Numbered from the stretch's first letter, positions 16,534 through 25,256 are shown. The stretch is 64,000 nucleotides of DNA from Staphylospora marina (GCF_003856495.1 NZ_CP034118.1:2144182-2208181), one strand, 5' to 3'. Made by a program: numbers and translations. The notes: generated by a model from the letters alone, not told the origin.

Positions 16534-17961
16534 TCAAACTCCCTTGACCACTGCCAGCGGCCGAAGCTCGGCAACGACGGAAGCCAGTCCCGCGCCCACC
16601 ACCGAGTCGATGATCTGGTCCACATCCTTGTAGGCCTGCGGACATTCGTCAAGGATGCTCTCCAGCGTCCGCTGGTTGACGAGGATTTCTTCCTCCGTCC
16701 CCACTTTGAGCGATTGCGCGAACTGGTCCACCGTCACGGTTTCCTTGGTGGCGCGGCGCGAACGAACCCGGCCCGCCCCGTGACAGATGGACCAGAAGTT
16801 TTTCGCCCCGCCCGGTTCGCCGACCATGATGTATGAGGACGTTCCCATCGACCCGGGGATCAGCGCCGGATGTCCGGTCTCCCGATACGCCTTGGGATTC
16901 AGGAAATGTCCCGGCGGCAACGCCCGCGTCGTTCCCTTCCGGTGCACCAGCATCGGTCGGTTCCGGTGAAATTCCTTGAGCGCATAGTTGTGCATCAAGT
17001 CATACAGGACGGGCATCTCGAACGAGGAGCCGAACACTTCACGCAAGCCTTCCCGCACCCCGAAGGCGATCATGTGCCGGTTGACCACGGCATAGTTGAG
17101 CGCCGAATACATGAGGTGAATGTATCTCTGCCCCTGTTCGCTGTCGATCGGGGCATACACCAGGTTGGGATCGGGGGTGCCCACGCCCCATTTCCGCATC
17201 GCTTCCCTGAAATCACGGGTGTACTTGGGTCCCAGCATCCCGCCCCAGGCTCTGGAACCGGAATGGATCATCACCACGATCTGTCCGTCGAAAAGTCCCC
17301 ATTTCTCCGCGACTTCCCGTTTTTCTTCCCGAACGGTGACCGCTTGGAGCTCAATGAAATGATTGCCGCCTCCGAGCGTCCCCACGGTCTGCCAGGCGCG
17401 GGACCAGATCTTGTCCGGCACATGGTCGAGGTGGGACGGGTCGAAATCAAATTTTGCATGCTCCACATGCGTGACCGAACGACGCTCTTTCGGCGTATGG
17501 TGATCCGGCACGTACTTGGACGGAAGGCCGTGGATCCCTTCGGTGACGATGTTTTCCACCCGGATGTCCCGGAAATGGGACGCGTCCCGTTCGTTGACGG
17601 GAACGTATTTTTCAATCATGCGGATCATTTCCCGCCTGAGGCTCTTGTCCCGGATGTCCTCCCGTTTCAGCGGGGTCAGGTGAACCCGCATCCCGCAGCC
17701 GATGTCGGAGCCGACGATCGACGGGGAGACAAACCCGTCGCTCATGTTCCAGACGGCGGTGGTTCCGATGCAAGTCCCCACGCCGACATGGGCATCCGGT
17801 GTATAGCTCATGTGGACGTTCCGGGGGATGCGCAGATTGTTGTCCGCCATCTCGTACACCTTGTGATCCAGAGAAGCAAACACTTCGTCGTTGGCAAACA
17901 CGTGCAATGTCCCGTGGGGAAGCGACACTTCCCGATGATTCTTCCGATGATCTTTGATCAT
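16534..17961 (-). CDS. rtcB: RtcB-family RNA-splicing ligase
   Basis: A 475-residue RtcB. Metal and nucleotide residues are visible: GSDIGCGMRV near residue 77 (metal-binding Cys), GGGNHFIE near 190, HSGSRAWG near 225 and the guanylylated His in CHGAGRVRSR near 400. It joins 2',3'-cyclic phosphate or 3'-phosphate RNA ends to 5'-OH ends with GTP and Mn. The usual HSGSRG motif has Ala here instead of the last Gly, a small deviation. The start at MIKDHRK is chosen over a 69-codon extension because a GAGAGAAAGAGAG purine run precedes it. In bacteria it repairs cleaved tRNA or rRNA. It lies upstream of the bacilliredoxin gene. Confidence 0.9.
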   Translation of the reverse strand: MIKDHRKNHREVSLPHGTLHVFANDEVFASLDHKVYEMADNNLRIPRNVHMSYTPDAHVGVGTCIGTTAVWNMSDGFVSPSIVGSDIGCGMRVHLTPLKREDIRDKSLRREMIRMIEKYVPVNERDASHFRDIRVENIVTEGIHGLPSKYVPDHHTPKERRSVTHVEHAKFDFDPSHLDHVPDKIWSRAWQTVGTLGGGNHFIELQAVTVREEKREVAEKWGLFDGQIVVMIHSGSRAWGGMLGPKYTRDFREAMRKWGVGTPDPNLVYAPIDSEQGQRYIHLMYSALNYAVVNRHMIAFGVREGLREVFGSSFEMPVLYDLMHNYALKEFHRNRPMLVHRKGTTRALPPGHFLNPKAYRETGHPALIPGSMGTSSYIMVGEPGGAKNFWSICHGAGRVRSRRATKETVTVDQFAQSLKVGTEEEILVNQRTLESILDECPQAYKDVDQIIDSVVGAGLASVVAELRPLAVVKGV

Positions 17962-18172
17962 GATCTCTCTTTCTCTCCTGTCTCCCGGTCCGGATTCGAA
18001 ACCGGCAAGCCGGTTCCGGTCGGAACGATCGGCCGGTTGATCTCGTTTCTCCGGAGGCTGCTTCCCGGACGGGGGAAGCGCCAACGTTCCCTTTCGGAAC
18101 CATCCTCCGGCACGTTTTTTCCCGCCCCGTGACAGATCAAAAACCACCATTTTCAAAAATCCCGGCAACTTC

Positions 18173-20275
18173 TCACTCTTTCACGCCCAGGAGTCGAAGG
18201 GCGTTCAGCGTGACCAGCAAGGTGGCGCCCATGTCGGCAAACACCGCCATCCACAAGGTCAACATCCCCGGAATGATCAGAAGAAGCGCCGCCAGCTTCA
18301 GCCCCAACGCCACGGCGATGTTTTGCCGGATGACCGCGACCGTTTTGCGACCGATTCGAATCAGCAGCGGCACTTTGCCCGGATCGTCTCCCATGATCAC
18401 CACATCCGCCGTTTCCAGTGCGGCGTCCGAACCGACACCTCCCATGGCGATGCCCACATCGGCCGCCGCCAAAGCCGGAGCGTCGTTCACCCCGTCCCCG
18501 ACCATGGCCACTTTCCCCGAACGTCCCAACCGGCGGATCCACGTCAGTTTCTCATCCGGAAGGAGTCCGGCATGCACCTCGGGGATGCCCGTCTCTTCTG
18601 CCACGGCCCTGGCGACCGTTTCACCGTCACCGGTGAGCATCACCGTTTGCCGGACGCCCAACCGGTTCAATCGCTGAACCATTTCCCCGGCCCCTTCCCT
18701 CACCCGGTCCGAAAGGCCGAACAGCGCCACCACTTCCCGGTCTGTCGCGAGCAAGACGACCGTCCGTCCAGCGGCTCCCGCGTCCGAAACCAGCCGCTCC
18801 GCTTCCGGCGGGAGGCCTCCTTGCACCTGTTTCCCGATCCAGTCCGGACGTCCGAGGAAACAAGAGGTTCCATCCACCAGCGCCCGAATGCCCTGACCGG
18901 ACACCGACCGGAACGATTCCACCACGGGCCGGTGAACGTCAACCCCCGCTTCCTCCGCGTGCCGCACCACGGCACGGGCCAACGGATGCCGGGAATGGCG
19001 TTCCATCGCCGCCGCCACGGCAAGCCAGCGTTCCGGTTCACCCGCCAAAGCCACAAACCGGGTAACCTCGGGATGGCCGGCGGTGAGCGTCCCCGTCTTG
19101 TCAAAAGCGATCACGGACAAAGACGCCGCCTGCTCCAGATGAATGCCTCCCTTGATCAACAATCCCCGGCGGGCCGCACTTCCGAGAGCGGTCACCACCG
19201 CCACCGGAGTGGAAATCACCAGCGCGCAGGGACATGCCACCACCAACAGAGCCAGCCCCCGGTACACCCATTCGCTCCACCCGCCGACGCCGAACCATGG
19301 CGGGACCGTGGCCGTCAGCAGGGCCACCACCAGGATGACCGGCGTGTATTTCCGGGCAAACCGCTCGATGAACGACTGGACGGGGGCCCGTGCGCTCCGG
19401 GCCTCTTCCACGAGCTGAACGATGCGGGAAATGGTCGACGCTTCCGCCGGTTTCGTCGCCCGCACTTTCAAAAATCCCTCTCCGTTGAGCGTCCCGGCAT
19501 ACACTTCATCTCCGACCGACTTGTCCACCGGAACCGACTCCCCGGTGATCGCCGCCTGATTGACGGAGCTGGCTCCCTCCGCGACAATTCCGTCAAGAGG
19601 CACTTTTTGCCCCGGTTTGACGATCAGAATGTCGCCCGGTTTCACCTCCCGGACATGCACCGTCCGTTCTTCGCCGCCTTCTTCCACCACCGCCCGTTCA
19701 GGCGACAGTTCCATCAACGACCGGATGGAACGGCGTGCCCGGTCCATCGACCAGGATTCGAGGGATTCACTCACGGCAAACAGGATGACCACGGTCGCGG
19801 CTTCGCTCCATTCCCCGATGGCCGCCGCACCGATGATCGCCACGGTCATCAAGGCATTCATGTCGAACCGCAATCGAAAGAGTTGCCGGCATCCCTTGCG
19901 AAACAATGCCAGCCCTCCGACCAACATCGCCGCGACATAGCCCAACATGGAGAAGACCGATCCTTCCCCCGCCGTCCAGGCGATGACGGCCAACAGGGCG
20001 GCCAACGTCGTCCGCACCACGCCTTGCCGTTTCCAAAAAGGGATCCGGGAAGGGACCGGCGCCGTTTCCGGCAAGACGCGAATGCCTTCCGCGTCGCCCG
20101 CTTTTTCCAACACTTCGGACGACACTTGGCCGACGACGGTCAATCTGGAGGATGCGAAATCAACCCGTGCTTCCTCCACGCCGGGAATCTCCCTCACGCT
20201 TCGCTCAAACTGCTCCGCACATCCCGCGCAAGTCAGCCCTTCCAGCCGAAAGTTCACGGATTTATTCCCGCTCAT
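18173..20275 (-). CDS. cadA: Heavy-metal P1B-type ATPase (CadA/ZntA-like)
   Basis: A 700-residue metal efflux ATPase. The N-terminal heavy-metal-associated domain has CAGC (about residues 16-19); the membrane metal site is CPCAL near 355; the phosphorylated Asp is in DKTGTLT near 393; GDGVNDAPA near 595 is the hinge. The CPC motif with a C-terminal membrane helix pair fits Zn/Cd/Pb exporters. The start at MSGNKSV has GAAGG eight bases before it and overlaps the end of the ArsR gene by 14 bases, so expression is coupled to the repressor. It pumps divalent metal out of the cytoplasm. Zn versus Cd or Pb cannot be told. Confidence 0.9.
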   Translation of the reverse strand: MSGNKSVNFRLEGLTCAGCAEQFERSVREIPGVEEARVDFASSRLTVVGQVSSEVLEKAGDAEGIRVLPETAPVPSRIPFWKRQGVVRTTLAALLAVIAWTAGEGSVFSMLGYVAAMLVGGLALFRKGCRQLFRLRFDMNALMTVAIIGAAAIGEWSEAATVVILFAVSESLESWSMDRARRSIRSLMELSPERAVVEEGGEERTVHVREVKPGDILIVKPGQKVPLDGIVAEGASSVNQAAITGESVPVDKSVGDEVYAGTLNGEGFLKVRATKPAEASTISRIVQLVEEARSARAPVQSFIERFARKYTPVILVVALLTATVPPWFGVGGWSEWVYRGLALLVVACPCALVISTPVAVVTALGSAARRGLLIKGGIHLEQAASLSVIAFDKTGTLTAGHPEVTRFVALAGEPERWLAVAAAMERHSRHPLARAVVRHAEEAGVDVHRPVVESFRSVSGQGIRALVDGTSCFLGRPDWIGKQVQGGLPPEAERLVSDAGAAGRTVVLLATDREVVALFGLSDRVREGAGEMVQRLNRLGVRQTVMLTGDGETVARAVAEETGIPEVHAGLLPDEKLTWIRRLGRSGKVAMVGDGVNDAPALAAADVGIAMGGVGSDAALETADVVIMGDDPGKVPLLIRIGRKTVAVIRQNIAVALGLKLAALLLIIPGMLTLWMAVFADMGATLLVTLNALRLLGVKE

Positions 20276-20636
20276 GTTCCCGACCTTCTTTCCGGTGTTC
20301 AAATGCGACTTCCACCCACCGGCGAATGGGCTCTTCATCCAGCGAATAATACACCATCTTGCCGTCCCGCCTCCGCTTTGCCACCCTGAGACGGGCGAGC
20401 GACCTCAGGTGATGGGAGGCCGTCGCCGTGGAGGAACCGATGATGCAGGCCACGTCACACACGCACAGCTCGCCCTCACGGGAGAGCGCATACGCGATTT
20501 TCAATCGCGTGGGATCGGACAATGCCTTGAACATCGCGGCCGTACCTTCAAAATCTTCATGCTCCATGTCCGCGCGAATCCGGTTTGTCCGCTCCTCATC
20601 AACCGCAAGCACTTCGCAGCAACGCTCGTTTTCCAT
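20262..20636 (-). CDS. cadC: ArsR/SmtB-family metal-sensing repressor (CadC-like)
   Basis: A 124-residue winged-helix repressor. The recognition helix contains ASHHLRSLARLRVAKR and the metal motif ELCVCDVA is near residue 55, as in CadC. An N-terminal Cys pair (residues 6-7, ERCC) supplies the further thiolates that CadC uses for Cd/Pb binding. It is expected to repress its own operon with the P-type ATPase and release DNA on metal binding. It overlaps the ATPase start by 14 bases. The operator and promoter at 20724-20768 lie about 90 bases upstream. CadC-like versus CmtR-like remains a call by motif. Confidence 0.9.
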   Translation of the reverse strand: MENERCCEVLAVDEERTNRIRADMEHEDFEGTAAMFKALSDPTRLKIAYALSREGELCVCDVACIIGSSTATASHHLRSLARLRVAKRRRDGKMVYYSLDEEPIRRWVEVAFEHRKEGREHERE

Positions 20637-20723
20637 CCATCCCGCCTCCGAATCTTCATGGTCAAACAGGCCCCTGGCCTTCCGCGTTCAAGGCACGAAT
20701 TCAGCCGAAACCTCTTCCGGAAC

Positions 20724-20768
20724 AGATTCACACATTCACTTCCAATTGTCAAATGCTCATTTGAATGT
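20724..20768 (-). promoter_or_regulatory. Promoter and ArsR-type operator of the cad operon
   Basis: On the minus strand TTGACA (20747-20752), a 17-base spacer and GAATCT form a promoter. The -35 is inside a perfect palindrome, TCAAATG-CT-CATTTGA (20749-20764). Outer arms ACATTCA and TGAATGT (20732-20738, 20762-20768) extend it. The rest of 20637-20923 shows no gene. Confidence 0.75.
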
Positions 20769-20881
20769 TGGCGGGTTCCACTCAACCATGATCTTGGTAT
20801 GCTCCCGCTCCTTTTTTGTTGCCGATCCGCAGCCGCCCGGCCCCGCTTTCCCCCTTCACGGTGTCTGTTCGTGAAAGGATG

Positions 20882-20919
20882 AAAAAACGGTTGCATCCAT
20901 TATCGGACGCAACCGTTTC
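20882..20919 (-). terminator. Terminator of the queE-queC-queD-queF operon
   Basis: On the minus strand GAAACGGTTGCGTCC pairs with GGATGCAACCGTTTT and runs into a T-tract, five bases after the queF stop. Confidence 0.85.
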
Positions 20920-20923
20920 GGGA

Positions 20924-21412
20924 TCACCGATTGTCCACGGTTTCCGGGTTCATGTCATGCATCGCCAGCCGCTGCTCGGCGATTTTTTCCCAGCGGGTGC
21001 CCGGTTTGCCCCAGTTGGCGTACGGGTCGATGCTGATGCCTCCGCGCGGCAGGAATTTGCCCCAGACTTCGATGTATTTGGGATCCATCTTGTCGATCAG
21101 GTCTTTCATGATGGTGACAATGCAATTTTCGTGAAAATCGCCGTGATTGCGATAGCTGAAGAGGTACAGTTTCAGCGACTTGCTCTCCACCAGCTTTTTG
21201 TCCGGCACGTAACTGATGTAAATCGTGGCGAAGTCCGGCTGATTGGTGATCGGACACAGGCTGGTGAATTCGGGACAATTGAATTTCACCCAGTAATCCG
21301 TGTCGGGATGCTTGTTGTCGAACGTTTCCAACACGTCGGGATTGTATTCAAAAACGTACTGCGTTTTGCCTCCGAGCAGTTTCAGGTTCAGCTCCTTGTC
21401 GTTTTGCGGCAC
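20924..21412 (-). CDS. queF: NADPH-dependent 7-cyano-7-deazaguanine reductase QueF
   Basis: A 162-residue single-domain (YkvM-type) QueF. The catalytic Cys is C53 in FTSLCPIT, the Asp is D60 in QPDFATI, and the QueF motif is ESKSLK (76-81), all in the expected order. It reduces the nitrile preQ0 to the amine preQ1 in queuosine synthesis. The start is GTG with AAAGGAGG seven bases before it. It is the last gene of the queE-queC-queD-queF operon and is followed by a strong terminator. Operon order is the same as in Bacillus (queC-queD-queE-queF variant). Confidence 0.92.
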   Translation of the reverse strand: MPQNDKELNLKLLGGKTQYVFEYNPDVLETFDNKHPDTDYWVKFNCPEFTSLCPITNQPDFATIYISYVPDKKLVESKSLKLYLFSYRNHGDFHENCIVTIMKDLIDKMDPKYIEVWGKFLPRGGISIDPYANWGKPGTRWEKIAEQRLAMHDMNPETVDNR

Positions 21413-21433
21413 GCTGTTTCCTCCTTTCCTGCA

Positions 21434-21823
21434 TCAGTCGATCCGCTCAAATCTCGCCAGGGCCTCGTCGGTTTCCTGCACCTCGACCCAGCGGAGCGTC
21501 GGCCGATTGCTTTTCTGCGCGCACAATTCATCGATGATGCGGAAAAACACTTCAGCCACTTTTTCCGTAGACGGGGCGGCACCTCCCCGTTCGGGGTCGA
21601 ATTCGGGAAAATCGTTCAGAAAATGATGGTCATACCGTTTTTCAATCGCGTGTTTCACGGTGCGAAAATCGATCAGCATTTGTTGCTCGTCCAGTTCCGT
21701 GCCCTCCACGCAGAAGGTGACTTTGTAATTGTGCCCGTGCACCCTCGCGCATTTCCCGGCCCCGGGAATCCGATGGGCCGCGGAGAGCCGGAAATGCTTG
21801 ATCAACGTGTATTTGCCCTTCAT
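21434..21823 (-). CDS. queD: 6-carboxytetrahydropterin synthase QueD
   Basis: A 129-residue PTPS-family protein. Zinc ligands are His in FRLSAAHRI (about residue 15) and the HGHNY pair near 31; the active-site His/Asp/Glu segment is YDHHFLND. It converts 7,8-dihydroneopterin triphosphate to 6-carboxytetrahydropterin, an early step to preQ0. The start at MKGKYTL lies five bases after the queC stop; an upstream ATG in the same frame would overlap queC by 100 bases and is not used. Weak GGTGAG ribosome-binding site, consistent with coupling to queC. Confidence 0.92.
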   Translation of the reverse strand: MKGKYTLIKHFRLSAAHRIPGAGKCARVHGHNYKVTFCVEGTELDEQQMLIDFRTVKHAIEKRYDHHFLNDFPEFDPERGGAAPSTEKVAEVFFRIIDELCAQKSNRPTLRWVEVQETDEALARFERID

Positions 21824-21828
21824 GTCAC

Positions 21829-22527
21829 TCACCCGGCCACATTCGGCCGTTTCCGGTAGGGAATGGGATCTTCCGTGCCGTTTTCTGCAAATCCTTTCAG
21901 CCTCAGCCGGCAGCTGTCGCATTCCCCGCATGCTTCCTCTTCCCCGTTGTAGCAGGAAGTGGTCAGCTCATACGGGACCCCCAGCTCCAGTCCGACGCGG
22001 ATGATCTCTCCTTTGGTCAGACGGATCAGCGGAGTTTCGATGCTTATCTTCTCCCCGGAGGTGACCCCCATCCGGGTGGCCAGATTCACCGTCTCCGTCA
22101 GGGATGCGATAAATTCCGGTCGGCAGTCGGGATAGCCGCTGTAATCGACGGCAGTGACACCGGTATAGATGCGCGTCGCGCCGATCACTTCGGCATACGC
22201 GGTGGCAAGCGAAAGAAAAATCAGGTTGCGCGCGGGCACGTACGTGTTCGGGATGCCTTCTTCCGATCCGCCGTCCGGCACGTCCATCGACAGATCGGTC
22301 AGTGAGCTGCCGCCGATTTGCCCCAGGAAAGACACGTCGACGATCTTGTGCCGGTCATGGACGCCGTAAAAACGGGCCACCCGTTTCGCATGTTCCACTT
22401 CGCGGTCATGACGCTGGTTGTAATGAAACGTGATGGGATACAGTTCATATCCGTCCCGTCGGGCGATTCCCATGCAGGTGGTGCTGTCGAGGCCGCCGCT
22501 CAGGACGATGACCGCTTTTCGGCTCAT
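21829..22527 (-). CDS. queC: 7-cyano-7-deazaguanine synthase QueC
   Basis: A 232-residue PP-loop ATPase. SGGLDSTTC at residues 10-18 is the pyrophosphate loop, and the four C-terminal zinc cysteines are in TSCYNGEEEACGECDSCR. It makes preQ0 from 7-carboxy-7-deazaguanine with ATP and ammonia. A GGAGG-type site precedes the ATG. It sits between queE (18 bases upstream) and queD. Length is normal for the family. Confidence 0.93.
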   Translation of the reverse strand: MSRKAVIVLSGGLDSTTCMGIARRDGYELYPITFHYNQRHDREVEHAKRVARFYGVHDRHKIVDVSFLGQIGGSSLTDLSMDVPDGGSEEGIPNTYVPARNLIFLSLATAYAEVIGATRIYTGVTAVDYSGYPDCRPEFIASLTETVNLATRMGVTSGEKISIETPLIRLTKGEIIRVGLELGVPYELTTSCYNGEEEACGECDSCRLRLKGFAENGTEDPIPYRKRPNVAG

Positions 22528-22545
22528 CCCCGTTTCCTCCTTCTG

Positions 22546-23256
22546 TCACACTCCCCGGGTTTCCGGGTGCCAGATGATCTTGTGCAGTTGCAGACTCAGT
22601 TTCACATCCGTCAGTTCGTGCGCCAGCATCAGCTCCACCAGCCGCGCCGGCGGCATCGTTTCCCAAACGGGACTGAACAGGGGCTGTCCCTCTTTCACCC
22701 GGGTGCGCAGGACCTCGACGGCTTCGCGAAAGTCCCGTTCATCCGCGATGACGAATTTGATCTCATCCCGGTCCGTGAGCAGATCGAGATTTTCCGGGAT
22801 CATCCGCTCCGTCTCCCCGCTGGCCGGCAATTTCCAATCGAGAATGAACCGCACCTTTCGGCCGTCCGGACCGCCCCGTCGCCAGGCATCGAAGGGATGC
22901 AGCGCGACCGCTCCGTTGGTCTCCACGTGCACGTCCCGCACATGGTCCAGCCGGGCCAGTTCCCTGAGCAGAAGCAGCGACTTGTCCCCGTGCATCAACG
23001 GCTCCCCGCCGGTCAGGCAGATATGCCTGGCGGGAAAGGTTCTCACCCGGTCAATGATCTCCCGGACCGAAGCCACGTATTCCGGCTTGGCAGGTGCGTA
23101 GCTGTACGGCGTATCGCACCAGGTGCAGCGCAGATTGCAGTTGTATACCCGAACAAACGTGGTGGGGAATCCGGCTCTCGTCCCTTCCCCTTCCACTGTC
23201 TGAAACACTTCCACCATCGGGAGCTTCACTTCATCCAAGCGTTCGCTGGCATCCAA
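22546..23256 (-). CDS. queE: 7-carboxy-7-deazaguanine synthase QueE
   Basis: A 236-residue radical SAM enzyme with the CX3CX2C cluster motif (NCNLRCTWCDT near residue 42) and the TGGEPL glycine motif near 85. It rearranges 6-carboxytetrahydropterin to 7-carboxy-7-deazaguanine. The start is taken as TTG at 23256, six bases after GAGGTG; a GTG three codons upstream falls inside that site. It is the first gene of the operon. I looked for a preQ1 riboswitch in the 60 bases upstream and could not recognise one. Confidence 0.9.
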   Translation of the reverse strand: MDASERLDEVKLPMVEVFQTVEGEGTRAGFPTTFVRVYNCNLRCTWCDTPYSYAPAKPEYVASVREIIDRVRTFPARHICLTGGEPLMHGDKSLLLLRELARLDHVRDVHVETNGAVALHPFDAWRRGGPDGRKVRFILDWKLPASGETERMIPENLDLLTDRDEIKFVIADERDFREAVEVLRTRVKEGQPLFSPVWETMPPARLVELMLAHELTDVKLSLQLHKIIWHPETRGV

Positions 23257-23475
23257 TTGTCGCACCTCTTTTCACCGTGGGAACGACCGGTTCACAGAAA
23301 CACTATTCTACTAGAGCCATGCTATCATTTGCAATCCTGAAAACGCAAGCCGGACACATTCATGGCAAAACTGTCTGAAAGAACGCAAAAAACCGTCGGC
23401 CGGGCGCGTGTCCCGCACGGTTCGAAACGGTGCGGGAACTTTCCGAATCCACTCATTCTTCCAACGCATCGACGA

Positions 23476-23731
23476 TCAGCGAAACCCAAACCGGTCTCCC
23501 GGCCGCATTGCGATGACCGAGGCCAAAATCCGTTCGACCTTCCGGATACCGTCGAGTCGTTCCGCATCCACATGACCGAATTTGATCTCAAAACCGGGCA
23601 CCGGCTCACCGAGGGATCCAACCCCGATCCCGGACGGTTCCCGCCGGGATCGCCTCGATCCAATGCTTGGCGTTCTGGTCGGACAGCATTTCATACGCCT
23701 TCCGGTTCAGCCGGATGAAAGGCATTGACAT
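23476..23731 (-). pseudogene. Small gene of unknown function with a +1 frameshift
   Basis: An ATG (23731) with AAGGAGGGG seven bases before it opens a 41-codon reading (MSMPFIRLNRKAYEMLSDQ and onward) that stops at 23606. The next frame continues it as VPGFEIKFGHVDAERLDGIR to a stop at 23476. Removing one G from the GGGG run at 23622-23625 (minus strand) fuses the two halves into one protein of about 84 residues. The strong ribosome-binding site and the protein-like composition of both halves suggest a real gene broken by one base, or a sequencing error in the homopolymer. Family not recognised. Confidence 0.55.
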
Positions 23732-23828
23732 CCGTGCTCCCCTCCTTTATTCTCTTGAAAATTCCCGATCTTTGTTCTGTTGATTCCCATATAACCGAAC
23801 ACGGGTCGGGCAAGACAGGAGGTTCCGC

Positions 23829-24440
23829 ATGAAACACTCCAATGATCCAACGCCGGTCCGTTCCGGATCCACCGCCCGGTTCCGGCCGCTTCGCCGGACC
23901 GCCAAAGAAGTGACCGATCCCGCGCGCATCGGGGAGTTTCTCCGAACAGCGCATGTCGGTGCGCTCGGACTTTCGGATGAAGAAGGAACCTACGTGGTCC
24001 CCCTCAACTTCGTCTGGCACAACGGGCGCATCTACTTCCACGGAAGCGACGAAGGGCGCAAGGCGGACGCCATCAAGCGCGGCGGAACGGTTTGTTTCTC
24101 CGTGTTTGAAGAGATCGCCGTCACCTGTGATCCGGTACCGGCGTTGACCGGTGCGGCCTATTTCAGTGTCATGGTGTTCGGGCACTGTGTGCCGGTCGAG
24201 AATTTGGATGAAAAGACGGAAGCTTTGCAGGCGATGCTGGACAAATACGTCCCCGGCTATTTTTCCGAACCTCTGTCGCGCACGCACGTGGACCGCTACC
24301 GCTCGGGCATGGGCAGCCCCACGGTGGTGTACCGGATCGATCCGGTCCGCATCACCGCGAAGGAAGACAACCCTCCCACAGACAAATATTTTGTTCCCGG
24401 GCGCACGAAAGAACAAGATCTGAAGCGTCGGAAAGCATGA
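23829..24440 (+). CDS. Pyridoxamine 5'-phosphate oxidase-family FMN-binding protein
   Basis: A 203-residue split-barrel flavin protein. After a basic N-terminal tail the fold starts at VTDPARIGEFLRTAHVGAL; YVVPLNFVWHNGRIYFHG near residue 56 is the hallmark of the NimA-like branch, with GRKADAIKRGGTVCFSV following it. Members bind FMN or haem and may reduce nitro compounds or act in stress response. A GACAGGAGGTT site lies five bases before the ATG. It is divergent from the frameshifted gene and ends at a strong bidirectional terminator. The actual substrate is unknown. Confidence 0.85.
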   Translation: MKHSNDPTPVRSGSTARFRPLRRTAKEVTDPARIGEFLRTAHVGALGLSDEEGTYVVPLNFVWHNGRIYFHGSDEGRKADAIKRGGTVCFSVFEEIAVTCDPVPALTGAAYFSVMVFGHCVPVENLDEKTEALQAMLDKYVPGYFSEPLSRTHVDRYRSGMGSPTVVYRIDPVRITAKEDNPPTDKYFVPGRTKEQDLKRRKA

Positions 24441-24441
24441 C

Positions 24442-24479
24442 AAAAACCGCCGGCGTTCCCGGTCGGAATGCCGGCGGTC
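24442..24479. terminator. Bidirectional terminator
   Basis: ACCGCCGGCGTT pairs with AATGCCGGCGGT. On the minus strand it is followed by TTTTT, serving the small gene at 24501; it also closes the plus-strand gene. Confidence 0.85.
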
Positions 24480-24500
24480 CATGTCTTGAGAGGTTTGCGT

Positions 24501-24734
24501 TCAGCACCAGCCGATGTCACAGTCATCGGCATAGTTTCCTTGCAGGCGATTGCGCTCGTCCGGGTAGGCGGCATACAATCGGCCGTTGTCCAGTTCAAAT
24601 CCTTCCGACATGTCGGTGCCCGCACTGTCCGGGACAAAACGGCCGATGGGCTTGTGATTGTAGTACAAAACCCATTCACCGTCTTGCAGTTTGGCCGTCA
24701 CCCGGTCAGTGATGTCGATCCGCCCCGCTTTCAT
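24501..24734 (-). CDS. Hypothetical small protein
   Basis: A 77-residue acidic protein with no recognised family. The start is firm: AGGAGG stands ten bases before ATG. The N-terminal half (ITDRVTAKLQDGEWVLYYN) looks like a small beta-sheet; the C-terminus is Asn/Asp-rich and ends with CDIGWC, giving two cysteines within six residues that could bind metal or form a disulfide. No membrane segment or signal peptide. It is single and followed by a strong terminator. Confidence 0.75.
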   Translation of the reverse strand: MKAGRIDITDRVTAKLQDGEWVLYYNHKPIGRFVPDSAGTDMSEGFELDNGRLYAAYPDERNRLQGNYADDCDIGWC

Positions 24735-25080
24735 GACAACAAACCTCCTTGCGTCGTTGGCAATGATGGATGTTGTTCTTACTTTTTCTCTGAATTCACG
24801 CATGTCAAACCCGTCGTTCCCGGTAAATTTTCCCTGATCGAATCAAGGATTCACTCTTGTCCGATCTCCCACCGGCGGTAGATCTGTCGGAGTGAATCGG
24901 AGAAAGCGAGAAGCACGGGGAACATTTTGTCTCGCAACCCTCTAGGGGGATCTGCTGTTTTCTCGGCCGGAAGTACAGAAAAACGCGGATTCCTTCAGGG
25001 GCGGGGGTATCCGGTCGCTCTGGGCCCAGCCGGATCGGATGGATTTTCGATGGATCATCGCACTCCCCTTTGGAAGATTC
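24735..25080. other. Region without a gene; composition drops toward the AT-richer exporter locus
   Basis: No reading with a ribosome-binding site and protein-like sequence was found on either strand. A 64-codon minus-strand reading at 24942-25136 looks random and crosses the exporter promoter. The right part passes into the AT-rich promoter area. Confidence 0.6.
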
Positions 25081-25109
25081 TGGTCAAACCCACATAAATC
25101 ATTTATAAT
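25081..25109 (+). promoter_or_regulatory. Promoter of the leader ORF and ABC exporter
   Basis: TGGTCA, a 17-base spacer and a perfect TATAAT. The element AAATCATT occurs twice, 15 bases apart, around the -10 (near 25096 and 25111), which might be an operator. Confidence 0.6.
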
Positions 25110-25140
25110 GAAATCATTACTGACCAAGGAGGGCATTCAA

Positions 25141-25197
25141 ATGAAAACCATGATGAATCAATCCGTACCAGCATATAAGGGGAAAACACGTTCTTAA
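25141..25197 (+). CDS. 18-residue leader peptide ahead of the ABC exporter
   Basis: An ATG with an excellent AAGGAGGG site seven bases upstream opens an 18-codon ORF, MKTMMNQSVPAYKGKTRS, ending in TAA 59 bases before the exporter start. Its ribosome-binding site is stronger than that of the exporter itself. Codons 11-14 contain the left arm of an 11-bp inverted repeat. The size, position and overlap with competing hairpins are those of a leader peptide in ribosome-mediated attenuation, as known for erm genes and for bmrB ahead of the bmrCD exporter in Bacillus subtilis. The function is inferred, not shown. Confidence 0.65.
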   Translation: MKTMMNQSVPAYKGKTRS

Positions 25198-25251
25198 ATG
25201 GTAATGATATACCCCTTATATGTGTGACCAAAAAAACACAATAAAGGGGTA
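25172..25251 (+). promoter_or_regulatory. Competing hairpins that can expose or mask the exporter ribosome-binding site
   Basis: Arm A CATATAAGGGG (25172-25182, inside the leader ORF) is perfectly complementary to arm B CCCCTTATATG (25212-25222). Arm B, as TACCCCTTAT (25210-25219), can instead pair with arm C ATAAAGGGGTA (25241-25251), which contains the exporter ribosome-binding site. A:B and B:C exclude each other. No T-tract follows, so control would be translational. Confidence 0.65.
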
Positions 25252-25256
25252 AAATC

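Noticed and set aside
23266-23340. Possible preQ1 riboswitch before queE
   Set aside because: The short leader does not show the preQ1-I pattern (GGTTC...ACCCTCTATAAAAAACTA); a GGCTCTAG stretch is only a partial likeness.
24942-25136. Minus-strand 64-codon ORF upstream of the exporter
   Set aside because: No ribosome-binding site and it runs across the exporter promoter; the composition looks random.
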